Positions 7,223-12,884 of a stretch of 12,884 nucleotides of DNA are shown piece after piece. The translations under genes were made by a program, and so were the position numbers. The stretch's first letter is position 1. Each line of letters begins with the position of its first letter. Source of the stretch: Acidimicrobiales bacterium. Lineage in GTDB: Bacteria > Actinomycetota > Acidimicrobiia > Acidimicrobiales > Acidimicrobilacustridaceae. The notes under the pieces are model-generated. The model made no database searches and was not told the DNA's origin. It was given only the letters and a program-made list of their open reading frames with translations. Location: NCBI GenBank assembly GCA_023264135.1, contig JALQSZ010000022.1, positions 1 to 12,884 on the forward strand. The letters are read 5' to 3'.

Positions 7223-8203
7223 TCAGAGACGAGCGACGACGAGGTCGCCGATTTCGGTAGTTGAACCAGTGAGGGTTTCGGTGTCGGAACACGCGTTGCG
7301 GATCGCAGTTGCGGCAGCGTTCTCACCGAGGAATTCGAGCATCATCGCCGCGGAAAGAATCGCGGCAACGGGGTTGGCCTTGTTCTGACCAGCGATATCG
7401 GGAGCCGAGCCATGAACTGGTTCGAACATCGACGGGCTGGTGCGATCGGGGTTGAGGTTGCCCGAGGAGGCAAAGCCGATACCACCCGAGACAGCGCCAC
7501 CAAGATCGGTGAGGATGTCGCCAAACAAGTTGTCGGTCACGATGACGTCGTATCGCTGGGGATCTTCCACGAAGTAGATGCACGCAGCATCGACGTGGTT
7601 GTAGGCGGTGGTGACATCGGGATACTCGGCAGCAACCTCGTTGAAGGTGCGCTCCCAAAGATCGCCAGCAAAGGTGAGGACATTGGTCTTGTGTACCAAC
7701 GTGAGATGTTTGCGATCACGGCTACGTGCAAGTTCGAACGCGTAGCGCACACAGCGTTCGACGCCATGACGCGTGTTGACCGAGCCCTGTGTCGCGACTT
7801 CGAATGGTGTGTTCTTGCGCAAGAAACCACCCTCGCCCGCGTACGTGCCTTCGGTGTTCTCACGAATCACGATGAAATCGTGCGAGCCATCGGGCGCGAT
7901 GAACGGGCGCTGGTTCACATAGAGATCAAGATCGAAACGCATCTTGAGAAGAAGTCCACGCTCGATGACACCGGGCGGCACATCGGGTGTTCCAACTGCG
8001 CCGAGCAAAAGGGCATCGAGGCCGCGCCACTCTTCAACAGTTGCATCGTCGAGCACGACGCCATCGCGCAAGTAACGAGCGCCACCAAGGTCGTAATCGA
8101 CACAGTCGAGCTCAACTCCGGCAGCGCGAATGACGTTGAGTGCCACCGGGATGACCTCATGGCCGATTCCGTCTCCGGGGATGACTCCGATTCTGTGACT
8201 CAC
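7223..8203 (-). CDS. leuB: 3-isopropylmalate dehydrogenase (also citramalate-route 3-methylmalate dehydrogenase)
   Basis: This 326-aa NAD-dependent oxidative decarboxylase matches the short actinobacterial LeuB type. IPGDGIGHE is at 8-16. Substrate arginines lie in KMRFDLDLYVNQRP (R89, R99) and VIRENTEGTYAG (R114, Y121). K172 lies in HKTN. The metal aspartates are in TDNLFGDILTD (D224, D228), and the NAD-binding loop is EPVHGSAPDIAG (261-272). The start is GTG at 8203, with GGAG at 8209-8212 five nt upstream. It is the first structural gene behind the attenuator. LeuB enzymes commonly act on both 3-isopropylmalate (leucine) and 3-methylmalate (citramalate route to isoleucine). Its place with cimA suggests both uses here. 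Tartrate or isocitrate dehydrogenase is less likely from the substrate motifs. Confidence 0.95.
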   Translation of the reverse strand: MSHRIGVIPGDGIGHEVIPVALNVIRAAGVELDCVDYDLGGARYLRDGVVLDDATVEEWRGLDALLLGAVGTPDVPPGVIERGLLLKMRFDLDLYVNQRPFIAPDGSHDFIVIRENTEGTYAGEGGFLRKNTPFEVATQGSVNTRHGVERCVRYAFELARSRDRKHLTLVHKTNVLTFAGDLWERTFNEVAAEYPDVTTAYNHVDAACIYFVEDPQRYDVIVTDNLFGDILTDLGGAVSGGIGFASSGNLNPDRTSPSMFEPVHGSAPDIAGQNKANPVAAILSAAMMLEFLGENAAATAIRNACSDTETLTGSTTEIGDLVVARL

Positions 8204-8270
8204 AATGACTCCGATTAGTTGCGGGCAGATAGGGCGGTACTGACGAACGATGACGAGAGGTGTGCCGGAA

Positions 8271-8299
8271 CGAGAAAGCCGCCCACCGGGGTGGACGGC
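8271..8299 (-). terminator. Attenuator terminator upstream of leuB
   Basis: On the minus strand, 8299-8278 folds as GCCGTCCACC / GGTGGGCGGC: nine to ten pairs including one G-U, with a 2-4 nt loop. It is followed directly by TTTCTCG (8277-8271). It lies about 68 nt before the leuB GTG, downstream of the promoter and leader peptide, so it can end transcription before the structural genes. The U-run is short and interrupted, which suits a conditional terminator. Confidence 0.75.
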
Positions 8300-8304
8300 C
8301 GAGG

Positions 8305-8328
8305 GCGCACACCGGATTCGGCGTGCGC
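8305..8328 (-). promoter_or_regulatory. Leader hairpin at the leader-peptide stop codon
   Basis: A 10-bp stem with one G-U pair and an AATC tetraloop (GCGCACGCCG / CGGTGTGCGC) begins at the last base of the leader-peptide TAG stop. It ends 5 nt before the terminator stem. Its position lets a ribosome in the last leader codons open it. It is either a pause hairpin or the structure that competes with an antiterminator. Confidence 0.7.
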
Positions 8329-8378
8329 TAGCGAATGATCACAATGGAGCGCGAACGGCGTGGACTCGGGGTGGACAT
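8328..8378 (-). CDS. Branched-chain amino acid leader peptide (16 aa)
   Basis: The minus strand encodes MSTPSPRRSRSIVIIR and a TAG stop. The end is a run of regulatory codons: Ile12 (ATT), Val13 (GTG), Ile14 (ATC), Ile15 (ATT). The stop sits at the base of a strong hairpin, with a terminator hairpin just beyond it and leuB-ilvE-cimA downstream. This is the layout of ribosome-mediated attenuation: a ribosome short of Ile- or Val-tRNA stalls on codons 12-15 and changes RNA folding. There is no leucine codon. A TAGAGT -10 box ends 8 nt before the ATG and no good SD is present (AGG sits only 2 nt before the ATG), so the transcript may be nearly leaderless. The reading is from sequence pattern alone; expression has not been shown. 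Confidence 0.75.
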   Translation of the reverse strand: MSTPSPRRSRSIVIIR

Positions 8379-8386
8379 GGCCTATG

Positions 8387-8392
8387 ACTCTA
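8387..8392 (-). promoter_or_regulatory. Candidate -10 box for the leader-leuB-ilvE-cimA operon
   Basis: TAGAGT (TAnnnT) on the minus strand is followed by 8 nt and then the leader-peptide ATG. Transcription would begin one or two bases before the ATG. No clear -35 is seen. It lies about 50 nt from the divergent greA -10 box. Confidence 0.45.
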
Positions 8393-8438
8393 GCCCGACC
8401 CCCTTCCGGCGCCCTAGGCGAGTTCCGCGAGTGGCTTG

Positions 8439-8444
8439 TACGCT
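8439..8444 (+). promoter_or_regulatory. -10 box for leaderless greA
   Basis: TACGCT is followed by exactly six nt (TGGCCC) and then the greA ATG at 8451, with no SD. This geometry predicts a transcript starting at the ATG itself. No strong -35 is visible. Confidence 0.6.
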
Positions 8445-8450
8445 TGGCCC

Positions 8451-8915
8451 ATGGCCGACGTCCACCAGTTCACCCAACAGACCCACGACCGGCTGAGCGC
8501 CGAACACGAGCAGCTCACCACCCATGGTCGAGTCGATATCGCCCGCAAGATCCAGGCCGCCCGTGAAATGGGCGATCTCTCCGAAAATGGCGACTATCAC
8601 GCCGCCAAAGAGGAGCAGGGCAAAATGGAAGCCCGAATTCGTCAGCTTGAGGCACTGCTTCTCGATGCCGAAATCGTTGAAGCGGCCGATGGCTCCACCG
8701 TGGTCGCCGGCGTGATCGTGAGCATTCGCTACGAGGGCGACGACGAGGTCGAACGACTGCTTGTCGGTTCGGTCGAAGAGCGGGGCGAGCTCGAGGTCCT
8801 CACACCTGGCTCCCCTCTCGGCGTTGCCTTGATGGGCAACAAAGTCGGCGACATTGTCGACTTCGAAGCACCCGGTGGCGTCCTCAAGGTCGAAATCGTC
8901 GACATCGAAGCCTGA
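8451..8915 (+). CDS. greA: Transcription elongation factor GreA
   Basis: This 154-aa protein has the GreA two-domain form. An N-terminal coiled coil (about 1-75) carries the tip motif GDLSENGDYHAAKEEQ (41-56), with acidic D42 and E45. A C-terminal globular domain (about 80-154) ends in GGVLKVEIVDI. GreA enters the RNA polymerase secondary channel and stimulates cleavage of backtracked transcripts. The start at ATG 8451 is supported by the -10 spacing and by family length (about 158 aa); a TTG at 8436 would lie inside the promoter. An alpha/beta hydrolase gene follows after 11 nt. The gene is divergent from the leader-leuB operon. Confidence 0.95.
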   Translation: MADVHQFTQQTHDRLSAEHEQLTTHGRVDIARKIQAAREMGDLSENGDYHAAKEEQGKMEARIRQLEALLLDAEIVEAADGSTVVAGVIVSIRYEGDDEVERLLVGSVEERGELEVLTPGSPLGVALMGNKVGDIVDFEAPGGVLKVEIVDIEA

Positions 8916-8926
8916 GCTTCGTCTTC

Positions 8927-9805
8927 ATGTCGCCTTCGCTGCCCGGGTCGACACCGTTTCTGACGCCCGGACTTCCCGAAGGGCGCGCGCTTGAACTGCC
9001 CGGACGCGGAACAACGTGGATTCGCGAAGCACCCGGCCCTTCAAACGCGCCCACGCTTCTCTTGCTCCATGGTTGGACAGCAAACTCGGCGCTGAATTGG
9101 TTTGGCACGTATGAAACGTTGCAGCGCGACTTCAACGTTGTTGCCATGGATCATCGTGGTCATGGTCAGGGCATTCGAAGTCGTCGTCGATTCCGTCTTG
9201 AAGATTGTGCCGACGATGCAGCGGCAGTGCTTGAAACGCTAGGAATCGAACGAGCAATCGCAGTGGGCTATTCCATGGGAGGGCCGATCGCGCAGTTGTT
9301 GTGGCGTCGCCATCCGAAGATGATCGAAGGATTGGTGTTCTGTGCAACTGCGGCGCGCTTCCGAGATCGCCGTGGAGAGCGCGCCCTCAACGGCGTCGTC
9401 ACTGGTCTTTCGTTTGCGACACGCGTGGCTCCACCGGCAGTCAAAACCCGAGTGTCAGAACGCGTACTCATTTCCAAATACGACACCACGCCTCTCGGGA
9501 ACTGGGCTCGCGAACAGGCTCGCCAAAACGACCTTCGCACCATGCTTGAGGCAGGCCACGATGTCGCTTCCTACGATGCCCGCGCGTGGATCAGCACAGT
9601 GAACGTGCCCACCGCCGTCGTTATTTCAACTCGAGACGAAACCGTGCCACCACATCGTCAGCATCAGCTCGCCGATTCAATCAACGAAGCGACGGTGTTC
9701 GAAGTCAATGGCCGCCACGACATGTGTGCAACTCGACCTGAACGATTTACTGATGCACTTTTTGAGGCGTGCCAAGACGTCGCTGCGCGAATCGACCGCA
9801 GATAG
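8927..9805 (+). CDS. Alpha/beta-fold hydrolase
   Basis: This 292-aa cytoplasmic protein has no signal peptide. Oxyanion-hole residues lie in HGW (48-50). MDHRGHGQG (74-82) is the usual strand-4 loop. The nucleophile elbow is GYSMGG with S116, the acid is D237 in TRDETVPP, and the base is H264 in GRHDMC. All three catalytic residues are present at normal spacing, so it should be an active serine hydrolase of the esterase/haloperoxidase-like group. Substrate cannot be predicted. ATG at 8927 lies 11 nt after greA without a clear SD, so it is probably cotranscribed with greA. Its stop codon abuts the stop of the convergent Ppx/GppA gene with no base between. Confidence 0.9.
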   Translation: MSPSLPGSTPFLTPGLPEGRALELPGRGTTWIREAPGPSNAPTLLLLHGWTANSALNWFGTYETLQRDFNVVAMDHRGHGQGIRSRRRFRLEDCADDAAAVLETLGIERAIAVGYSMGGPIAQLLWRRHPKMIEGLVFCATAARFRDRRGERALNGVVTGLSFATRVAPPAVKTRVSERVLISKYDTTPLGNWAREQARQNDLRTMLEAGHDVASYDARAWISTVNVPTAVVISTRDETVPPHRQHQLADSINEATVFEVNGRHDMCATRPERFTDALFEACQDVAARIDRR

Positions 9806-11377
9806 TCACACGCTGACGTTCACTCGGCGCTGGAGCACATCTTCCAGCAATCCTTTGCGATCTTCAGCAGTCTGCACTTCAAGGTCGACATCGAAACCTT
9901 CACGATGCTTCACGAGGATCGATACGGGTTCGCCGTCACTCGGCACTGAAACCGAAATGCGTTCAACCCGACCCTTATGCGAACGATCGAGCGCGATCGC
10001 AACTCGCAAAAGTCCGGCCAGGATCCGAACTCGGGCTTGGTCATCCTCACGCAAATGCGCGAATTCGGGGTGTTTGAGTTTCGGCGCACTCTTTCGGTGA
10101 TAACGAGCGATCTGCGCGATGAGTTCAATTTCGTGATCGGTGAATCCCGAGAGCCGATCCGAATGTCGAACGACGTAATAACTGTGTTTGTGATGTTCGG
10201 AATGCGAAACCGACAACCCAACGTTGGCGAGCAATGCGCCCGCTTCGAGGAGTTCTCGGGAATCATCGCCGAGACCGTGCAGCGATGCAGTTGCGTCGAA
10301 GAGGTCGAGAGCAAAGCCAGCCGCACGCATTGAATGATCGACATCGTCGTCCATTGATTCGGCGAGATGCAGCACGCTTCGGCGGCGCAGATCCCGTAAA
10401 TGATGCAACGTTGCTCCGCGGCGACGAGACAACGCATCGAGAAGCACGCCTTCTCGCAATGCATTGTCGGAGATCAAAATCTCGTCGATACCAAGTTCGA
10501 TGACGGCCTGTTCGAGAATGAGAGCGCCCGCCAAAATGATGTCGGCACGACTCGGATCCATTCCCGGCAATGCTTTTCGTTCATCGACAGAACCTGCGCT
10601 GATCAGCGAGCGGACCGCTTGAGAGATTTCCTCGCGAGTCATTGCAAAGTTGTTGAACGTTCGCGGCGTTGCATTGCCGCGTTGGGCATTCACCAGTGAG
10701 GCAACCGTTTCGGCGGTACCCGATGAAGCAATGGCAACGCCGAAACCAACTCGTTCTACGTCGCGCACCATCGGCGCCAGCACCGAACGGATATGACGCC
10801 GACACGATTCAACCGCTCCTGGATGCAGTCGCTCACCGCGGAAGAACCGGCGAGTGAGGCGAATCGCGCCAAGTTTCAAGCTTCCGGCGGCAAGGGTTTC
10901 GCCCTGCTCTCCCACCAAAATTTCGGTACTTCCGCCGCCGATGTCGATCAGAACGAGTCGCTGATCGAAGACCGGTACTGCTTGGAGAACGCCAATATGA
11001 ATGAGTCGGGCTTCTTCAACTCCCGCGATGACATCGACAACAACGCCAGCTTCTTCAAGCGCTCGGTCAATGAAGACATCGGCATTCTCTGCCTCTCGAA
11101 CTGCGCTGGTGGCAACTGCAACGACATCGGCATCGTGAATCGCTGCAATCTTCACCAGTCGTTTCAGTGCGAGCACGCCGCGACCAATGGCGTCTTCCGA
11201 CAGTTCTTTCATGTCGCCCGAGCTCGAACCCAGACGAACCATTTCTTTCTCGCGGGCGATGATTTCAAACGCGGGGCCAATGAATTCGCCGGCAACGGAA
11301 ACTTCACCCACTCGCGCGACGACCATATGAAACGAGTTCGTTCCGATATCAATCGCGGCCAGCGGTCGTTCGGTCAT
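9806..11377 (-). CDS. Ppx/GppA-family exopolyphosphatase / pppGpp phosphohydrolase
   Basis: This 523-aa protein belongs to the ASKHA fold. The first phosphate loop is IDIGTNSFHM (9-18). ATSAVREA (89-96) and the EEARL segment (121-125) hold conserved active-site acids. The second phosphate loop is DIGGGSTEI (145-153). A helical C-terminal domain (about 325-500) carries the family segments HHKHSYY and ARYHRKSAPKLKHPEF. Family members remove terminal phosphate from polyphosphate or from pppGpp, and the two activities cannot be separated by motif. In the C-terminal domain the usual HD pair before the HHKHSYY segment reads AN, so a metal-dependent HD activity is unlikely. The start ATG overlaps the IclR stop by 4 nt (ATGA), implying translational coupling. 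Confidence 0.92.
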   Translation of the reverse strand: MTERPLAAIDIGTNSFHMVVARVGEVSVAGEFIGPAFEIIAREKEMVRLGSSSGDMKELSEDAIGRGVLALKRLVKIAAIHDADVVAVATSAVREAENADVFIDRALEEAGVVVDVIAGVEEARLIHIGVLQAVPVFDQRLVLIDIGGGSTEILVGEQGETLAAGSLKLGAIRLTRRFFRGERLHPGAVESCRRHIRSVLAPMVRDVERVGFGVAIASSGTAETVASLVNAQRGNATPRTFNNFAMTREEISQAVRSLISAGSVDERKALPGMDPSRADIILAGALILEQAVIELGIDEILISDNALREGVLLDALSRRRGATLHHLRDLRRRSVLHLAESMDDDVDHSMRAAGFALDLFDATASLHGLGDDSRELLEAGALLANVGLSVSHSEHHKHSYYVVRHSDRLSGFTDHEIELIAQIARYHRKSAPKLKHPEFAHLREDDQARVRILAGLLRVAIALDRSHKGRVERISVSVPSDGEPVSILVKHREGFDVDLEVQTAEDRKGLLEDVLQRRVNVSV

Positions 11378-12042
11378 GCCGACGCGCCCCGAAGTCCTGC
11401 AATCACTTCGATCTGATGCGCTGCGGCGACCACAAAGTCACCGTATCGCTTCCCCGGTTCACGGGAAGTGCGTTCGATCGGCCCGGAAACGCTGACTGCG
11501 GCGACGATGCGACCAGCGCCATCGCACACCGGTGCAGAAACTGACGCAACGCCGGCTTCGCGTTCTCCAACACTTTCGATCCACTCAACAGATTGAGATT
11601 CGTTCGAGGTCAGCACTCGTGCTGCAGAACCCGCGGACAACGGCAGGCGCGCACCAAGCGGAACGATCGTGCGAAGTCCATGCAGCGATTGCAATGCAGC
11701 AATGCACACACGCGCTTCACCATCGCGCACAAACAACTGCACGCTTTCGCCCGTTTCATCGCGCAGCGTTGCAAGCGGCACGGCTGCTGCCGATGCCAAT
11801 GGCCAGGTTTCGGCAGCCGCCTGACCGAGCGCCAGTAATCGGGTACCGAGGATGAAACGACCGTCACCATCACGTCGCACCAAACCGTGCCGTTCGAGCG
11901 CAGTTGCTAAGCGATGCGCCGTTGCTCGGGGCAGACCCGTGGCCGCCACCAACTCCGAAAGTGAAAGCGGTCGAGTCTCGAGCGCGTCGAGAACATCAAC
12001 CGCCTTGTCCAGAACGCCGACACCGCCTACAGTGTTTCCCAC
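11374..12042 (-). CDS. ndgR: IclR-family regulator of the NdgR/LtbR type
   Basis: This 222-aa protein has an N-terminal winged helix-turn-helix (about 8-66: [34 protein letters not shown]) and a C-terminal IclR effector domain. [14 protein letters not shown] and [11 protein letters not shown] closely match actinobacterial NdgR/LtbR proteins, which control leuCD and other amino-acid genes. The divergent position upstream of leuC is the same as in Streptomyces, Corynebacterium and Mycobacterium. By comparison with remembered NdgR sequences, the effector domain is about 20-25 residues shorter between SAGSAARVL and the GEREAGV block. Start is GTG 12042, with TAGTCT exactly 6 nt upstream and no SD, so the mRNA is probably leaderless. 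It is cotranscribed with the Ppx/GppA gene. The orthology is good inference; the effector is unknown. Confidence 0.88.
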   Translation of the reverse strand: MGNTVGGVGVLDKAVDVLDALETRPLSLSELVAATGLPRATAHRLATALERHGLVRRDGDGRFILGTRLLALGQAAAETWPLASAAAVPLATLRDETGESVQLFVRDGEARVCIAALQSLHGLRTIVPLGARLPLSAGSAARVLTSNESQSVEWIESVGEREAGVASVSAPVCDGAGRIVAAVSVSGPIERTSREPGKRYGDFVVAAAHQIEVIAGLRGASA

Positions 12043-12048
12043 GGAGCA

Positions 12049-12077
12049 AGACTAGCGTCCCATTATGTGAGACACAA
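12049..12077 (-). promoter_or_regulatory. Promoter of the IclR regulator gene
   Basis: On the minus strand the -10 box TAGTCT (12054-12049) precedes the GTG start by six nt. A -35-like TTGTGT (12077-12072) lies at an exact 17-nt spacing. The start codon would be at or near +1. Confidence 0.55.
12066..12076. promoter_or_regulatory. Candidate operator TGTG-AGA-CACA between IclR gene and leuC
   Basis: A perfect 4-bp inverted repeat with a 3-nt centre lies in the divergent intergenic region and covers the -35-like element of the regulator gene, while remaining upstream of leuC. A regulator bound here could control itself and leuC. The match is short and I do not know that it equals the published NdgR/LtbR site, so this is tentative. 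Confidence 0.35.
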
Positions 12078-12140
12078 ACTGCGCCGTCCTGGGCTCACGT
12101 CACCGTCGGCCCCGGTCCACCTCCCGAACAGGAGCAGCAC

Positions 12141-12884
12141 ATGGCCCCGAGAACCCTCTCCCAGAAGCTGTGGGATGACCACGTCGTCCATCGCGCCGAA
12201 GGCGAACCCGATGTCCTCTACATCGATCTTCACCTCGTCCACGAGGTCACCTCGCCGCAGGCCTTCGACGGTCTGCGCATGAACGGCCGCACCGTTCGTC
12301 GCCCCGAGCTCACCGTCGCAACCGAGGACCACAACGTTCCGACCTCCGATATCGATCAACCAATCGCCGATCCCATCTCACGCAAACAGGTTGATGTGTT
12401 GCGGGCCAACACCGCGGAGTTCGGCATCGTCGAACATGCGATGGGCACACCCGGCCAGGGCATCGTGCACGTCATCGGACCAGAACAAGGTCTGACCATG
12501 CCGGGCATGACCATCGTGTGCGGCGACAGCCACACCGCGACGCATGGCGCGTTTGGTGCACTGGCATTCGGCATCGGCACTTCCGAGGTCGAACACGTCA
12601 TGGCCACCCAGACACTTCCCCAGCATCCGGCCTCGACGATGGCCGTCAACGTGAATGGCGCGCTTCCCGACGGCGTCACCGCCAAGGATCTTGTGCTCGC
12701 GATCATCGGTCGCATCGGCACCGGCGGCGGCATCGGATCAGTCATCGAATACCGCGGCGAAGCCATTCGCTCGCTCTCGATGGAAGGCCGCATGACGGTG
12801 TGCAATATGTCGATCGAAGCTGGCGCCAAGGCCGGACTCATCGCTCCTGACGAGACCACGTTTGAGTACCTCAAGGGCCGCAAG
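12141..12884 (+). CDS. leuC: 3-isopropylmalate/citramalate isomerase large subunit (N-terminal part)
   Basis: The first 248 codons are present and the gene runs off the right edge; a full LeuC is about 470 aa. The product is the aconitase-type large subunit that, with LeuD, isomerises 2-isopropylmalate (leucine) and citramalate (isoleucine route). Visible family segments are [17 protein letters not shown] (26-42), ATEDHNVPT (60-68), [20 protein letters not shown] (128-147) and [11 protein letters not shown] (149-159). The cysteines that bind the 4Fe-4S cluster lie beyond the window. ATG 12141 has AGGAG at 12130-12134, six nt upstream. It is divergent from the NdgR/LtbR-type regulator, its probable controller. 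It uses the products of LeuA and CimA and feeds LeuB, so it connects functionally with the minus-strand operon. Confidence 0.95.
   Translation, partial: MAPRTLSQKLWDDHVVHRAEGEPDVLYIDLHLVHEVTSPQAFDGLRMNGRTVRRPELTVATEDHNVPTSDIDQPIADPISRKQVDVLRANTAEFGIVEHAMGTPGQGIVHVIGPEQGLTMPGMTIVCGDSHTATHGAFGALAFGIGTSEVEHVMATQTLPQHPASTMAVNVNGALPDGVTAKDLVLAIIGRIGTGGGIGSVIEYRGEAIRSLSMEGRMTVCNMSIEAGAKAGLIAPDETTFEYLKGRK

Noticed and set aside
12067..12140. Possible leucine leader peptide before leuC (GTG-started frame with three Leu codons)
   Set aside because: The Leu codons are scattered, the frame has no stop before leuC, and no terminator hairpin follows.
1..12884. Mobile elements, CRISPR arrays, phage or toxin-antitoxin genes
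   Set aside because: No transposase, integrase, repeat-spacer pattern, terminal inverted repeats or compositional break was found. The region is core metabolism.

Overview
The window is about 12.9 kb of moderately GC-rich, tightly packed bacterial chromosome. It points to an actinobacterium, possibly of the Acidimicrobiia type. The block of leuC with a divergent NdgR/LtbR-type IclR regulator, gltX with a nearby tRNA-Gln, and leuB resembles the leuD-leuC-IclR-gltX-leuB neighbourhood of Mycobacterium and Streptomyces. The tRNA lacks an encoded CCA. Several genes show a TAnnnT -10 box 6-8 nt before the start codon with no Shine-Dalgarno (SD) sequence, the pattern of leaderless actinobacterial mRNAs. 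The class-level placement is inference. I see no mobile element, CRISPR array, phage gene or compositional island; this is core genome.

Layout. From the left, on the minus strand: the N-terminal end of a geranylgeranyl-reductase-type flavoprotein (1-153), a LOG-family phosphoribohydrolase (196-786), a terminator (811-843), tRNA-Gln(CUG) (855-926), a DUF218/SanA-like membrane protein (994-1596) and glutamyl-tRNA synthetase (1598-3013). Divergent from gltX is a lipoprotein L,D-transpeptidase (3120-4043, +). Convergent to that is a minus-strand operon transcribed leuB (7223-8203), ilvE (6294-7211), cimA (4661-6304) and a conserved hypothetical gene (4089-4649). The 247-nt space upstream of leuB holds a 16-codon leader peptide ending Ile-Val-Ile-Ile-Arg, a strong hairpin and a terminator hairpin, which together look like a ribosome-mediated attenuator. 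Divergent from it run greA (8451-8915) and an alpha/beta hydrolase (8927-9805). On the minus strand, an IclR regulator (11374-12042) and a Ppx/GppA phosphatase (9806-11377) overlap by 4 nt. leuC (12141 to the window end, +) is divergent from the regulator.

How the genes fit together. CimA makes citramalate from pyruvate and acetyl-CoA. LeuCD and LeuB turn it into 2-oxobutyrate, and IlvE performs the last transamination for Ile, Val and Leu. The window therefore carries most of a threonine-independent isoleucine route. The leuB-ilvE-cimA operon appears to be controlled by attenuation that reads Ile and Val codons, while leuC appears to be controlled by the IclR protein. gltX and tRNA-Gln sit together, as expected where Gln-tRNA is made by GluRS plus GatCAB. 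The most interesting item is the attenuator and its two internal sequence repeats. No gene-free stretch exceeds 300 nt.
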